From an uncultured Odoribacter sp. (GTDB lineage Bacteria > Bacteroidota > Bacteroidia > Bacteroidales > Marinifilaceae), in contig UQJP01000015.1 in assembly GCA_900541415.1 (NCBI GenBank), forward strand, positions 1 through 64,000: a stretch of 64,000 bases of DNA, in the 5' to 3' direction. This document shows, in pieces, positions 48,944 to 58,532 of the stretch. The notes below the pieces were generated by a model. It ran no database searches and was not told the origin of the DNA. It saw nothing but the letters and a program-made list of their open reading frames with translations. Position 1 is the first letter of the stretch. Each line of letters opens with the position of its first letter. The translations under genes and the position numbers were made by a program.

Positions 48944-50119
48944 TTATTCTTCGAAATAAGCTGTATAACCATTCCAGAAAGCTGCGTCGGTTTTCAGGTC
49001 TTCGTAATACAGGCGTCCGGCGATCGGTGTCGGGGCATCCATATTGACACGGGTAGTGATGTATTGCATCTCCCCTTTCACGTCGTTGCCTTCCTGCTTA
49101 TATTTATATGCAATGGTGATACCGCTTAAAAAATAAACAGATTTCAATTTCTTATAATTGGTAGAAATCACCATTTCCACATCGCTCTTCGGAGCTTCGT
49201 TAATCGCCACCAGATTCCTCCCCAGTATATTGAAATCCTTTGCTTTGATCTGGATTACATTTTTAAGCACAGCCTTGTCTTTCTTATTTATAAAAATCTC
49301 TCCTTTACACTGCGACACGGCAACGTCCCCGGTCGTAGAAAGTGTAGGCTTGCTTAACTCATACGAGATAACCTGTATTGAATCCCCTTCATACATCAAT
49401 ATTCCTTTATTTTTCAACTTAAATTCATCGATATTCGCAACATCGAGAACATTCCGGGTATTTCTTACAATATCGGCAGTCAGAATGTCGTCGAAATAAG
49501 TCATCCCGTCGAACACCGATTTTGCGGGCTCGCTACGGCGCACCTGATTAAAATTGTAGTTTATTTCTTTAAAGGTGGTGGCAACATCGTTCCGGTTATA
49601 TCCTTTCGAATCGTAAATATTCACAATCGATTCCTTCACTTTTTCCGCCTCGTTATTCACCGTTATCCCATATTTAAAATAACCGGTATAATTATAAGGT
49701 TTTGCAATATAAACCTTACTGATATTGGCCACAACATCCCGCAGTAACTTTTTATACATCAATCCTTCTGCATATACCTCCGCTTCCCTCAATCCGTAGC
49801 TCACGGGTTTCAGCGCCACTTTCAACACCTTATCTTTTGCCTCATACACCTTCATTTCATAGGGAGCATAGCCTACCGCAGAAAATTTAATGACGTGCGT
49901 AGCATAACGGTCGGGCACTACCAACTCAAAGTTACCGTCAATATCCGAAGCCACTCCTGCCATTGTCCCCAACAAACCCATATTCACAAAAGCCAAAGGC
50001 TGGTTCGTCATCTGATCGATCACAGTACCTTTTATGGTTATCTTACCGTCATTCTGTGCGTTCCCCAGCATGATCCCGCTAAAAAACAGTATTAATAGTG
50101 ACAGAACTTTTTTATTCAT
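48944..50119 (-). CDS. CarboxypepD_reg-like domain protein, secreted
   Basis: A 391-residue protein with a signal peptide (about 1-21, L-G-N-A-Q). An N-terminal carboxypeptidase regulatory-like domain (about 27-110) follows: I-K-G-T-V-I-D-Q-M-T-N-Q-P-L-A-F-V-N, D-I-D-G-N-F-E-L. The rest (about 111-391) is a conserved Bacteroidetes region of unknown function, rich in Lys and aromatic residues, ending in acidic residues. The regulatory domain is found in many outer-membrane proteins, including TonB receptors. No barrel or TonB box is seen, so it is probably a periplasmic or surface-associated protein. Function is unknown. Confidence 0.8.
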   Translation of the reverse strand: MNKKVLSLLILFFSGIMLGNAQNDGKITIKGTVIDQMTNQPLAFVNMGLLGTMAGVASDIDGNFELVVPDRYATHVIKFSAVGYAPYEMKVYEAKDKVLKVALKPVSYGLREAEVYAEGLMYKKLLRDVVANISKVYIAKPYNYTGYFKYGITVNNEAEKVKESIVNIYDSKGYNRNDVATTFKEINYNFNQVRRSEPAKSVFDGMTYFDDILTADIVRNTRNVLDVANIDEFKLKNKGILMYEGDSIQVISYELSKPTLSTTGDVAVSQCKGEIFINKKDKAVLKNVIQIKAKDFNILGRNLVAINEAPKSDVEMVISTNYKKLKSVYFLSGITIAYKYKQEGNDVKGEMQYITTRVNMDAPTPIAGRLYYEDLKTDAAFWNGYTAYFEE

Positions 50120-50141
50120 AGTATCTTATTGTTTTATTTTA

Positions 50142-50149
50142 TATATTTG
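50142..50149 (+). promoter_or_regulatory. -7 element of the coiled-coil lipoprotein gene
   Basis: TATATTTG is an exact -7 match 54 bases before the ATG at 50204. A -33 element is not clear. Confidence 0.5.
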
Positions 50150-50203
50150 CCCCAAAGTAAACAATTATAATGCTTAAAACCAAAAAACGATAAAGATAAA
50201 AAC

Positions 50204-50851
50204 ATGAGAAGGACAGCTTTATACATCACAGGTTTTATTGTCATTTCCACGTTGGCAACTTCATGCGTATCGAAAAAGAAGTTTGAAGACCTGGCACGGG
50301 CTAAACGGGAAGTAGACCGGGAAGTCATTGACTTGAAAAAGGATAAGAAAAATCTTGAAAAAGAATTAAAACAAGCAAAAGACGATTTTAATACCATCCG
50401 CTATAAACTGACAGAAAATAACGCTGCCAAAGATAAGATGATCGACCAGCTGCATGCGCAAATGGGTAATCTCCAAAGCAAGCAAACCAAACTGAAATCA
50501 GATTTGGAAAATGTGAACGATCAGATCAAAGCCACGAACATGACTTCGGAAGAACAGATTGCCTCGCTCGAAAGCAGCCTGAATAAAATAACGGCAGAAC
50601 GGGACAAGCTGCGGAAAGACTTTTCGGACATCCAGACCAAATTGGAATGGGAAAACCGGAAATTAAAAAGTGAACTGGAAACGGCCACTTCCGGATCTCA
50701 GGAAAGGGACAGCGAATTGGCTAAGCTGAAAACAGAGAACGAGGAGCTGAATAAAAAATTAACATGGATCCGGAAAACCAAAACGGATGCCGACGCTGAA
50801 ATTAAAAAGCTGACCAATCAGGTGGATTTGTTGAAGAAGCAATTAAAATGA
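50204..50851 (+). CDS. Coiled-coil lipoprotein
   Basis: A 215-residue protein with a lipobox (A-T-S-C, Cys21) followed by an almost continuous charged coiled coil (about 30-215), rich in Lys, Glu and Leu at heptad positions, with a possible break at K-S-E-L-E-T-A-T-S-G. Such proteins can span or tether the envelope. No catalytic motif is present. The stop overlaps the next ATG by 4 bases, so the two small proteins are produced together. Function is unknown. Confidence 0.75.
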   Translation: MRRTALYITGFIVISTLATSCVSKKKFEDLARAKREVDREVIDLKKDKKNLEKELKQAKDDFNTIRYKLTENNAAKDKMIDQLHAQMGNLQSKQTKLKSDLENVNDQIKATNMTSEEQIASLESSLNKITAERDKLRKDFSDIQTKLEWENRKLKSELETATSGSQERDSELAKLKTENEELNKKLTWIRKTKTDADAEIKKLTNQVDLLKKQLK

Positions 50852-51216
50852 TATACCTACTTTTAGGACTAACAGGGCTGCTAATTATAGTTGCCCTGTT
50901 TACTTTTTTTAATAAACGTAAGGATAACCAGCCGGAAGAAATCGTCGCACCCCCCACTGAATGTTGCGGAGCGCATGCCGTATGTGAAAAAGGATTGAAA
51001 AAAGCCGACACACACATCGACTATTTCGACGATGAAGAATTGGATGCTTTCCGGAATATCCCGGCAGACGGCTATAACGACGCTCAAATAGATGCTTTTC
51101 GGGATGTTCTTTACACTTTACGAAAAGAAGAAATAGAAGATTGGCTCATCAGTTTGGAAAAGAGAGAAATCAACCTGCCTGAAATTCTCCGTCCGGAAGC
51201 ACTGGAAATGTTATAA
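50848..51216 (+). CDS. Small membrane protein with a Cys-rich segment
   Basis: A 122-residue protein with one N-terminal membrane helix (about 2-22, I-Y-L-L-L-G-L-T-G-L-L-I-I-V-A-L-F) and a short linker. A cysteine cluster P-T-E-C-C-G-A-H-A-V-C-E-K (about 37-49) follows, then an acidic helical domain with D-A-F-R repeated (D-E-L-D-A-F-R and Q-I-D-A-F-R). Related Bacteroidetes proteins are sometimes labelled phospholipase, but I see no basis for that. The cysteines and His could bind metal. It overlaps the coiled-coil lipoprotein gene and is convergent with the DUF2851 gene 10 bases away. Confidence 0.7.
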   Translation: MIYLLLGLTGLLIIVALFTFFNKRKDNQPEEIVAPPTECCGAHAVCEKGLKKADTHIDYFDDEELDAFRNIPADGYNDAQIDAFRDVLYTLRKEEIEDWLISLEKREINLPEILRPEALEML

Positions 51217-51226
51217 ATCCGGCGAA

Positions 51227-52501
51227 TCAACAGCTTATCTTTTTCAAAACATCTCTGCCGATCCTGCATTTCAGGCAACGGTGCTTGTCACAATACTCTT
51301 TTCGTAACTGTATCAAAGCCTGTGTTTGCAGAGCCGTCTGAAATTGAAATCCGCAGGCTTCCCAATCCGTTATAATATAATTTTGTTCCGGCCGCAATTC
51401 TTCCAGCCAGGCCAAAGCCTTCTCGCAATAGTCTTCATTTCCCTGCTCTTTACCATACGAAAATAAAAAGGGAATCACAGCATTGATAATGATTGTCCGT
51501 TTCAGGCTATCCCCCAACCTTTTGGGACGGCAAGAGGAAACCACGCCCAGGCGATAGTGATTATCCCAATAAGAAGAAGCCTGCACATCCAGCAAGGTCA
51601 ACACCTCTTTCAACGTCTGTGCCTGAGTGACCTCTCCCACCCAATCGGTAAAACGATAAAAAAACGCAGCCAATAAAGCCAACCGCACAGTTGGGAAAGC
51701 ATCCGGACGGGTACGCATAAATTTCCATATTTCAGGAGCTAACCCCTGCAAGCTGTATTTCGCCTGCCAGAAACGATACTCCTGTTTCAGCCCGGCCATA
51801 TATTCATCTTCCTGCCCGGCGTCCAGTAATCCGGCACTTCCCAGCAGCAAGGCTTCCAGAATCTCCGTCCGGTCGGCATGTTTCAGTAAAATTTTATAAG
51901 GTAACCCCAAAGCCAATTGATAAAAAGGCTCGGCATTCACATTTCCCGCCCAATATTTACAGAGCAAACGATAAAAACACTCTTGCCAGTCGTTGCAGGT
52001 CTGTTCCAAAATACAACGAATATCTCCACATTTCCTTTCCAGCCGCTCGACCGCCAAAGCCTGTAAATTCAGAAAAAAACGTTCCCGGTCTATTTTCCCT
52101 AAATTCCGGCGGCATCCCGGCTGCCGTTCGGATTTCTGCATAAACATATATTCATCATACAACCCTCCGGCATAATCCAAAATAACTGTTTCCACTTCTT
52201 TTCCCCGGCTGTTATAAATCGGAGTGTCGGCTTCCCCCACCACAGACAAGATCACATTATCATAAGCGGGATTCAAATGATGCCCATGACGAAACCAGTC
52301 GCTATTCCGCAAATGTATTTCCACATTGCCTGCAAAAACAACCTTACCGATCCGTATCCGCGCATTGAAAAAGTCCGCTCCTGCATCTTTATTCTGTAAG
52401 CCTACACTCAAGATATTCACCTCTTTACCGGACAGTGCCGTGAACTCGGAATTACGGAATAAAGCGTTAGCCCAGACATATTGCAGAAATTCTTCCTTCA
52501 T
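51227..52501 (-). CDS. DUF2851 family protein
   Basis: A 424-residue protein matching the Bacteroidetes DUF2851 family: the start M-K-E-E-F-L-Q-Y-V-W-A-N, the segment G-N-V-E-I-H-L-R-N-S-D-W-F-R-H-G-H-H near 78-93, and N-V-I-L-S-V-V near 100. The E-I-H-L-x-S-D-W pattern is reminiscent of nuclease-like folds, but this is only a resemblance. The C-terminus has three cysteines (Y-C-D-K-H-R-C-L-K-C). There is no signal peptide. Function is unknown. It is convergent with the small membrane protein gene. Confidence 0.85.
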   Translation of the reverse strand: MKEEFLQYVWANALFRNSEFTALSGKEVNILSVGLQNKDAGADFFNARIRIGKVVFAGNVEIHLRNSDWFRHGHHLNPAYDNVILSVVGEADTPIYNSRGKEVETVILDYAGGLYDEYMFMQKSERQPGCRRNLGKIDRERFFLNLQALAVERLERKCGDIRCILEQTCNDWQECFYRLLCKYWAGNVNAEPFYQLALGLPYKILLKHADRTEILEALLLGSAGLLDAGQEDEYMAGLKQEYRFWQAKYSLQGLAPEIWKFMRTRPDAFPTVRLALLAAFFYRFTDWVGEVTQAQTLKEVLTLLDVQASSYWDNHYRLGVVSSCRPKRLGDSLKRTIIINAVIPFLFSYGKEQGNEDYCEKALAWLEELRPEQNYIITDWEACGFQFQTALQTQALIQLRKEYCDKHRCLKCRIGRDVLKKISC

Positions 52502-52647
52502 ATCTCCTATGTATTATGTTATTACAATGATACATTAATTTTTTATAAAAAGCAAGCAATTTTTAATATTATATAACATTCTATAATTTTAATCGATAAC
52601 TCCTTTTATTTGCCATTCCTGTCATTCCCTTTTTCTTTTATTTTTCC

Positions 52648-52655
52648 TACCTTTG
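52648..52655 (+). promoter_or_regulatory. -7 element of the coiled-coil/fhs operon
   Basis: TACCTTTG is an exact -7 match 52 bases before the ATG at 52708. Confidence 0.6.
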
Positions 52656-52707
52656 CAATGGATTGAAGTAAAGGTAGGTAGTACACATGTAATTTTAATA
52701 AAATATT

Positions 52708-53595
52708 ATGGAAGAAAACAAATTGATTCGCGACAAAAAAGACAAAACCATGTTCATTATTATTGGATGCCTTTCAGTGGTTCTCATTCTGCTATTTATC
52801 TTTTTTATGGTGGAACGTTCTGAAAACAAACGTCACATTGAAGCAATCCATGAAGAAAAAGAATTATTGGAACAGGAATTGACAGACCTCAGCCACAACT
52901 ACGATCAATTAAAAACTTCTAACGACACCTTAAATAATAAATTAAGCCAGGAACAAGAGAAAATTGCCCTTTTGCTGGAAAAAATGCAGAAATTCCGGGA
53001 TAATTCCTACGCTGAGATCAACCGTTATAAAAAAGAAATCGGAACACTGAAGAGCGTGTTACGTAGTTATGTGGTACAGATCGACTCTTTAAACCAGCTG
53101 AATCAGAAATTAGTAGCTGAAAACTCGGAAGTGAAAAAACAAATAGGATACGTACGCGAACGTAACCAAAGATTGGAAACCCAGCAAAAAGACATGAAAG
53201 AAGTGATCGACCGGGCAAGTGCCTTGCGGGTTGAAAACTTTGTTGTATACCCTGTTAATAAAAAAGACAAAGAGGTAAACTGGAAAAAATGTTTTAACCT
53301 GAAAGCGGAATTTATCATCACGAAGAACATCACCGCGAAACGCGGAGAAAGAGTTGTTTATCTTCGCCTGAAACGACCCGATGACAAAGTAATTGCTTTC
53401 AGCGACAAATCGTTCTTCAAATATGAAGGAGCTTCGCTCACCTATTCAGCCAAACGTGAAATTTCTTATGAAGGCGAACGTCTTGAAATGTCAATTTATT
53501 GGCCTAACGACGGTAGCCTGATCAAAGGAAAATACACAGCCGAACTTTTCAGTAACAACGAGCTGATGGGCACAACAGAATTCTTACTAAAATAA
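52708..53595 (+). CDS. Membrane-anchored coiled-coil protein, unknown function
   Basis: A 295-residue protein with a short cytoplasmic start, one membrane helix (about 15-36, M-F-I-I-I-G-C-L-S-V-V-L-I-L-L-F-I-F-F), a long coiled coil (about 42-175) and a C-terminal beta-rich domain (about 180-295, ending T-T-E-F-L-L-K). It resembles proteins often labelled chromosome-segregation-like in this order because of the coiled coil, without evidence for that role. The probable location is the periplasm, anchored in the inner membrane. It precedes fhs by 25 bases and is probably cotranscribed with it. Confidence 0.75.
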   Translation: MEENKLIRDKKDKTMFIIIGCLSVVLILLFIFFMVERSENKRHIEAIHEEKELLEQELTDLSHNYDQLKTSNDTLNNKLSQEQEKIALLLEKMQKFRDNSYAEINRYKKEIGTLKSVLRSYVVQIDSLNQLNQKLVAENSEVKKQIGYVRERNQRLETQQKDMKEVIDRASALRVENFVVYPVNKKDKEVNWKKCFNLKAEFIITKNITAKRGERVVYLRLKRPDDKVIAFSDKSFFKYEGASLTYSAKREISYEGERLEMSIYWPNDGSLIKGKYTAELFSNNELMGTTEFLLK

Positions 53596-53620
53596 CTAAA
53601 CTACTCTTAAAACAAACATT

Positions 53621-55288
53621 ATGACGGATATTGAGATTGCAAACACAGTCAAATTAAAACCGATAATTGAAATTGCTTCAAAGCTCGGTATCGATCCAGA
53701 TACGATTGAACAATACGGTAAATACAAGGCAAAATTACCGCTAAGCCTGATCGATCCGGCAAAAATGCAAGGGAAACACCTGATTCTGGTATCGGCCATA
53801 TCTCCCACCCCTGCCGGAGAAGGCAAAACAACGGTGTCGATCGGCCTTACGGAAGGCCTGAACCGCATTGGCAAAAAAACCACGGTCGTGCTCCGTGAAC
53901 CTTCTTTAGGACCGGTATTCGGAATAAAGGGAGGTGCAACCGGAGGAGGCTACTCACAGGTTTTGCCGATGGAAGATATTAACCTCCATTTTACAGGCGA
54001 TTTCAATGCCATAGAAAAAGCTCACAATCTGCTTGCCGCTTTGATCGACAATAATATTCAGAGTAAAACATCAACCTTAGGACTCGATCCCCGCACGGTA
54101 ACCTGGAAACGGGTCATGGATATGAACGACCGTTCTCTACGCCATATTATTGTGGGATTGGGCGGAACTACTTCCGGCATTCCCCGGGAAACAGGCTTCG
54201 ATATTACGGCGGCTTCCGAAGTCATGGCGATTCTTTGCCTGGCGGAAAATTTTGCCGACCTGAAAGAACGGTTGGGTAACATATTCGTGGGATATACCTA
54301 CGATAAGAAACCCGTATATGCCCGTGACCTGAATGCGCACGGAGCAATGGCTGCCCTTTTAAAAGAAGCGATCAAGCCCAATTTGGTACAGACTATCGAA
54401 GGGAATCCGGCCATTATACACGGAGGCCCGTTCGCCAATATAGCTCAGGGAACGAACTCTGTGTTAGCAACTAAAATGGGGCTTTCCCTCTCTGATTATG
54501 TTGTAACGGAAGCAGGCTTCGGTTTCGACCTGGGAGCTGAAAAGTTCATGGACATCAAATGCGTGAAAGCGGGTTTAAATCCCAGCGCAGTGGTCTTGGT
54601 TGCTACAGTTCGCGCTTTGAAATATCACGGAGGAGCAAAACTCGATTCCCTGAAAGAAGAAAATACGGAAGCTCTGCGCAAAGGAATCGAGAATTTGGAA
54701 AAGCATGTCGAGAACATGAAGAAATTCAATATCTGCCCGGTAGTCGCCCTGAATAAATTCATCACGGACACGGATGCGGAAATCCAAATCATAGCCGATA
54801 AATGCAAAGAATTGGAGGTACCGATGGAAGTGGCGGAAGTATGGGCTAAAGGCGGTGAAGGGGCTGAAAAATTAGCTATCCTGACAGCAAAAGTGGCAGA
54901 GCAGTGCACCAGCAAATTTCAACCGCTATACGACTGGAACTGGAGTATTGAAAAGAAAATCGAAACCATTGCCAAAGAAATATACGGAGCAATGGCTATC
55001 GATTATACCGCACAGGCTAAAAGTGATCTGAAAAAGATCATGGCGTTAGGTCTGGATAAACTCCCGGTTTGTATTGCCAAAACCCAAAAATCACTTTCCG
55101 ACAATCCTAAATTGCTCGGACGCCCGAAAGATTTTATCGTCACGGTTCGCCAATTGGAAATCGCCGCAGGAGCCGGATTCATCATCCCGATCACAGGCGA
55201 AATCATGCGAATGCCGGGTCTGCCGGATGTCCCGGCAGCGGAACATATTGATATTGATGAAAACGGACAGATCCGCGGTTTATTCTAA
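53621..55288 (+). CDS. fhs: Formate-tetrahydrofolate ligase
   Basis: A 555-residue enzyme that makes 10-formyl-tetrahydrofolate from formate, ATP and THF. The P-loop is P-T-P-A-G-E-G-K-T-T near 66-75; other family motifs are R-E-P-S-L-G-P-V-F-G-I-K-G-G-A-T-G-G-G, G-L-G-G, E-A-G-F-G-F-D-L-G-A-E-K-F and P-V-V-A-L-N. Its product feeds purine synthesis, including the PurH step encoded at 17.7 kb. Length and motifs are normal. An intrinsic terminator follows. Confidence 0.97.
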   Translation: MTDIEIANTVKLKPIIEIASKLGIDPDTIEQYGKYKAKLPLSLIDPAKMQGKHLILVSAISPTPAGEGKTTVSIGLTEGLNRIGKKTTVVLREPSLGPVFGIKGGATGGGYSQVLPMEDINLHFTGDFNAIEKAHNLLAALIDNNIQSKTSTLGLDPRTVTWKRVMDMNDRSLRHIIVGLGGTTSGIPRETGFDITAASEVMAILCLAENFADLKERLGNIFVGYTYDKKPVYARDLNAHGAMAALLKEAIKPNLVQTIEGNPAIIHGGPFANIAQGTNSVLATKMGLSLSDYVVTEAGFGFDLGAEKFMDIKCVKAGLNPSAVVLVATVRALKYHGGAKLDSLKEENTEALRKGIENLEKHVENMKKFNICPVVALNKFITDTDAEIQIIADKCKELEVPMEVAEVWAKGGEGAEKLAILTAKVAEQCTSKFQPLYDWNWSIEKKIETIAKEIYGAMAIDYTAQAKSDLKKIMALGLDKLPVCIAKTQKSLSDNPKLLGRPKDFIVTVRQLEIAAGAGFIIPITGEIMRMPGLPDVPAAEHIDIDENGQIRGLF

Positions 55289-55304
55289 CCTTGTCTGATA
55301 TTAT

Positions 55305-55341
55305 CCGGGGATACCGACTGCCGTTATCCCCGGTGATTTTT
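55305..55341 (+). terminator. Terminator after fhs
   Basis: CCGGGGATA (55305-55313) pairs with TATCCCCGG (55325-55333); the loop is 11 bases and a T-run follows shortly after. Confidence 0.75.
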
Positions 55342-55382
55342 CACCGAATACCAATAACATAAACAAAATCAATCCTATTGAT

Positions 55383-56573
55383 ATGAGAAGCGGGAGTTTT
55401 ATATTTATTGCCGGCTTGATTCTAATCCTCCTGATCGATTCGGCATTATTTGTTCAATTAAAACAAAAATTACGCAGTAAGTGGAAAATAATACTCTATT
55501 GGCTTCACTCCCTGCTTTTTGTTATAATCCTAATCACGTATCATATTATTATCTCCCGCCTGAAAGGTCCGGAGGCTTATTTTTGGATTGAAAAAGTGAT
55601 TGGAATCATATTCCTGTTCTACACACCCAAATTACTGTATATCATTTTTAAAGCCCTTAGCTGGGTGGCATGCCTGTTCAGCAGACTGGCATGTAAAATA
55701 TTACGGGTAATCGCTTGGTACAGCGCACTGTTATCATTTCTGATTTTATTATTCAGTATCACCTGGGGACGCTACTATTATAAAATAGAAACCGTACCCG
55801 TATCTTTTGACCAGTTACCGCCTGCATTCGACGGTTATAGGATTGTGCAACTCGCCGATCTGCATTTGGGAAGCTACGGGAAAAGTTATAAAGGCATTCC
55901 GCACCTGGTGAAAGAAGTAAATGCCCTTCACCCGGACTTGATTGTTTTCACGGGGGATATGGTCAATAATTTTTCCGCCGAAATGACTCCCTGGATAGAC
56001 CAGCTCAGCCAACTGAAAGCGAAAGATGGGAAATATGCAGTAACAGGAAACCATGATTACGGGGATTATACAGTATGGAAACACCCTGAAGAAAAACAGG
56101 CGAATCTAAACCAGTTTTTCGAAAATATGAAAGCCATGGGATTTCACATGTTAAACAACGATAATATACCTTTAGTGTCACAAGGAGATACTCTTTATCT
56201 GGCCGGAGTGGAGAACTGGGGCAAACCGCCCTTTCCCCGTTACGGAAAATTGGATAAGGCTTTGAAAGGAACGGAAGGACATTTTGTTTTATTGCTTACC
56301 CACGATCCCTCCCATTGGAGGGCGGAGGTTTTACAACATCAGGTTCCCCTCACATTATCCGGACATACACATGCGATGCAAATGGGAATTAAAATAGGTA
56401 ACTACGAATGGAGCCCCGCCCAGTACATATATCCAGAATACGACGGCTTATACCGCCAGGACCATCAGTATTTATATGTAAGCCGGGGGCAGGGTTATTT
56501 AGGCTTTCCAGGCCGTATCGGGCTCCGCCCCGTTATTACGGAAATAATTTTAACCAAATCCGTCAAACCCTAA
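55383..56573 (+). CDS. Membrane-bound metallophosphoesterase
   Basis: A 396-residue protein with four N-terminal hydrophobic helices (about 4-25, 40-60, 72-100, 112-130) and a calcineurin-like phosphoesterase domain (about 150-396). Metal-binding motifs are Q-L-A-D-L-H-L-G, F-T-G-D-M-V-N, T-G-N-H-D-Y-G-D, L-L-T-H-D and L-S-G-H-T-H. It resembles the YkuE family, some of whose members act on lipid-linked phosphoesters. The substrate is unknown; the membrane helices suggest one at the inner membrane. The downstream phosphatase gene starts 45 bases later. Confidence 0.9.
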   Translation: MRSGSFIFIAGLILILLIDSALFVQLKQKLRSKWKIILYWLHSLLFVIILITYHIIISRLKGPEAYFWIEKVIGIIFLFYTPKLLYIIFKALSWVACLFSRLACKILRVIAWYSALLSFLILLFSITWGRYYYKIETVPVSFDQLPPAFDGYRIVQLADLHLGSYGKSYKGIPHLVKEVNALHPDLIVFTGDMVNNFSAEMTPWIDQLSQLKAKDGKYAVTGNHDYGDYTVWKHPEEKQANLNQFFENMKAMGFHMLNNDNIPLVSQGDTLYLAGVENWGKPPFPRYGKLDKALKGTEGHFVLLLTHDPSHWRAEVLQHQVPLTLSGHTHAMQMGIKIGNYEWSPAQYIYPEYDGLYRQDHQYLYVSRGQGYLGFPGRIGLRPVITEIILTKSVKP

Positions 56574-56618
56574 AAACCAGTCAGAGTACCGCCAAGTAAA
56601 CTGAAGGAACAGACATTT

Positions 56619-58532
56619 ATGAAGAAATTTCATAATATAAGTTTTGCTAAGCAACTGACGTATTATCTGTTAAGTGCGCTTATTATTACATTTATATTAA
56701 TAGCTGTTGCGCTTACAAACACGCTAAACCAATTCATTCAAAATAACGCCTACACACAGGCGCGTGTTTTAGCAACGAACGTTCTGCTTATTTTTGATAA
56801 GCAGATTGTTAACTTTGAAAATATACCTAACAGTATAGCCGGGCTATCCGAAGAAGTTTGCCCGGATAACGCCAAAATCATTCCCGGCAGAATCCTGAAA
56901 AGCTACCCGCTTCTTTCCGGATGTTCGGTGCACTATAACCCCGACCACCCGAAGCTGGGACAGTTCGGACATATACACGCCATCCGGAAACCCAACGGCC
57001 AAATCGTCGTAAATGCAAAGGAACCCTTATTCGATCCCTACCATCCCGACACTGCCAGCATTGTGCGGCAATGCCACGACGACGCTTTTTGGGCAAATTC
57101 GAAGATCGAGGAACAGCCGGTGCTTTCACTATGCACCCCTTTCCGCGACCCTTCCGGAATGTTGGTCGGTATCATTAAAATCGATTTTCCTTTAAAAACA
57201 ATTACCGACCTGCTTTGCGATTACAAGCTTTTCCGTTCGGGACACCTGTTTATTGTAGACAAACGCGGGCAATACATTGCTCACTCATCGGACAGTATCA
57301 TGAGCCAATACGATAATATTTTTTCCACACCTGCGATCAACAAAGAGAACGAGAAAAAGATACATAAACTGATAGAAGGCGAAACAGGCTATACAAGCAT
57401 CGAAAACAACGGTAAAAGCAATTACCTGTATTTCACCCCTATCCCTCAAACTCAATGGCGGCTCGGAATAGTCTGCCCTTATGATGAAATCATGACTTCA
57501 TCCAACCGATTGTTTGCCCTTTTAGCGGTCAGCCTCGGCATCGGTTCCCTGTTCCTGTTCATCTGCACGGTCAATATCGTACACCGTTTATCCGATCCTT
57601 TAAAACAGTTAGCTTATACAGCGCGCCAAATGGCAAAAGGACGTTTCGACATAAAGCTCGCAAGCACGCACTCCAGCCGTGAAATACAGGAGTTATACAC
57701 GTCTTTCCGGTATATGCAAAAGAGCATCATCGATTATATCGAACGGCTCACCATCACCACAGCCGAAAAAGAACAAATGAATTCAGAGATGCGGCTCGCT
57801 CAAAGAATCCAGCACAGTTTTCTGCCCAAACGCATTCAGTTACCATCCAACATCGAACTTTCGGGAGAGCTCCGCCAATCCAGAAAAGTGGGAGGTGACC
57901 TATTCGATTATTTTGTGAAGGATCACCGCCTCTATTTTGCCATCGGCGATGTTTCGGGGAAAGGAATACCCGCAGCCCTTTATATGTCGTCGATCACGAA
58001 ACTTTTCCGCTATGTTGCGAACGACAAACATTCCACAGCGGCAATCTGCGATATAATCAATCGCCATAGCTGTGACGACGGTGAAGACGATATTTATATT
58101 ACCATGTTCGTCGGGATTCTGGATATGAATACCGGAATATTAACCTTCACCAATGCCGGACACCCCTATCCCCTGATTGTACATGAAAGCGGAGATGTTT
58201 CTGTGCTGGATAAATACCCGGATGTTCCCATTGGAGTATTGGACGATCACGAATACTCGGAACATATTTTCACTTTACACCGGAACACTTCTATCCTGCT
58301 TTATACAGACGGGATTACGGATTCGGAAAATAAAAATTCGGAATTTTACGGAAAAGAAAATCTGATGAATTGCCTGAAATCCGTACCGGAGAAAAGGCCG
58401 GAAAACCTGATCAAAGCCATTCTTGCAGACATACAACGCCACACGGCAGGTTGCCGGCAATCGGACGATCTCACCGTTCTGTCGATTCTATACAAAGGGA
58501 CACCGGAACGGCTGCTCACGGCTGCCCAATAA
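56619..58532 (+). CDS. SpoIIE-family serine phosphatase with sensor domain
   Basis: A 637-residue two-helix membrane protein. Helix 1 is about 15-32; a periplasmic dCache-like sensor runs about 33-300 (F-I-V-D-K-R-G-Q-Y-I-A-H near 210); helix 2 is about 300-325. A HAMP domain (about 326-380, L-S-D-P-L-K-Q-L) and a PP2C-type SpoIIE domain follow, about 400-625. The latter has metal-binding G-G-D-L-F-D-Y, I-G-D-V-S-G-K-G-I-P-A-A and L-Y-T-D-G-I-T-D motifs. It probably dephosphorylates an anti-sigma-factor antagonist in response to a periplasmic ligand. No STAS or RsbW-like partner is nearby. The end overlaps the convergent LTA-synthase-like gene by 17 bases. Confidence 0.92.
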   Translation: MKKFHNISFAKQLTYYLLSALIITFILIAVALTNTLNQFIQNNAYTQARVLATNVLLIFDKQIVNFENIPNSIAGLSEEVCPDNAKIIPGRILKSYPLLSGCSVHYNPDHPKLGQFGHIHAIRKPNGQIVVNAKEPLFDPYHPDTASIVRQCHDDAFWANSKIEEQPVLSLCTPFRDPSGMLVGIIKIDFPLKTITDLLCDYKLFRSGHLFIVDKRGQYIAHSSDSIMSQYDNIFSTPAINKENEKKIHKLIEGETGYTSIENNGKSNYLYFTPIPQTQWRLGIVCPYDEIMTSSNRLFALLAVSLGIGSLFLFICTVNIVHRLSDPLKQLAYTARQMAKGRFDIKLASTHSSREIQELYTSFRYMQKSIIDYIERLTITTAEKEQMNSEMRLAQRIQHSFLPKRIQLPSNIELSGELRQSRKVGGDLFDYFVKDHRLYFAIGDVSGKGIPAALYMSSITKLFRYVANDKHSTAAICDIINRHSCDDGEDDIYITMFVGILDMNTGILTFTNAGHPYPLIVHESGDVSVLDKYPDVPIGVLDDHEYSEHIFTLHRNTSILLYTDGITDSENKNSEFYGKENLMNCLKSVPEKRPENLIKAILADIQRHTAGCRQSDDLTVLSILYKGTPERLLTAAQ

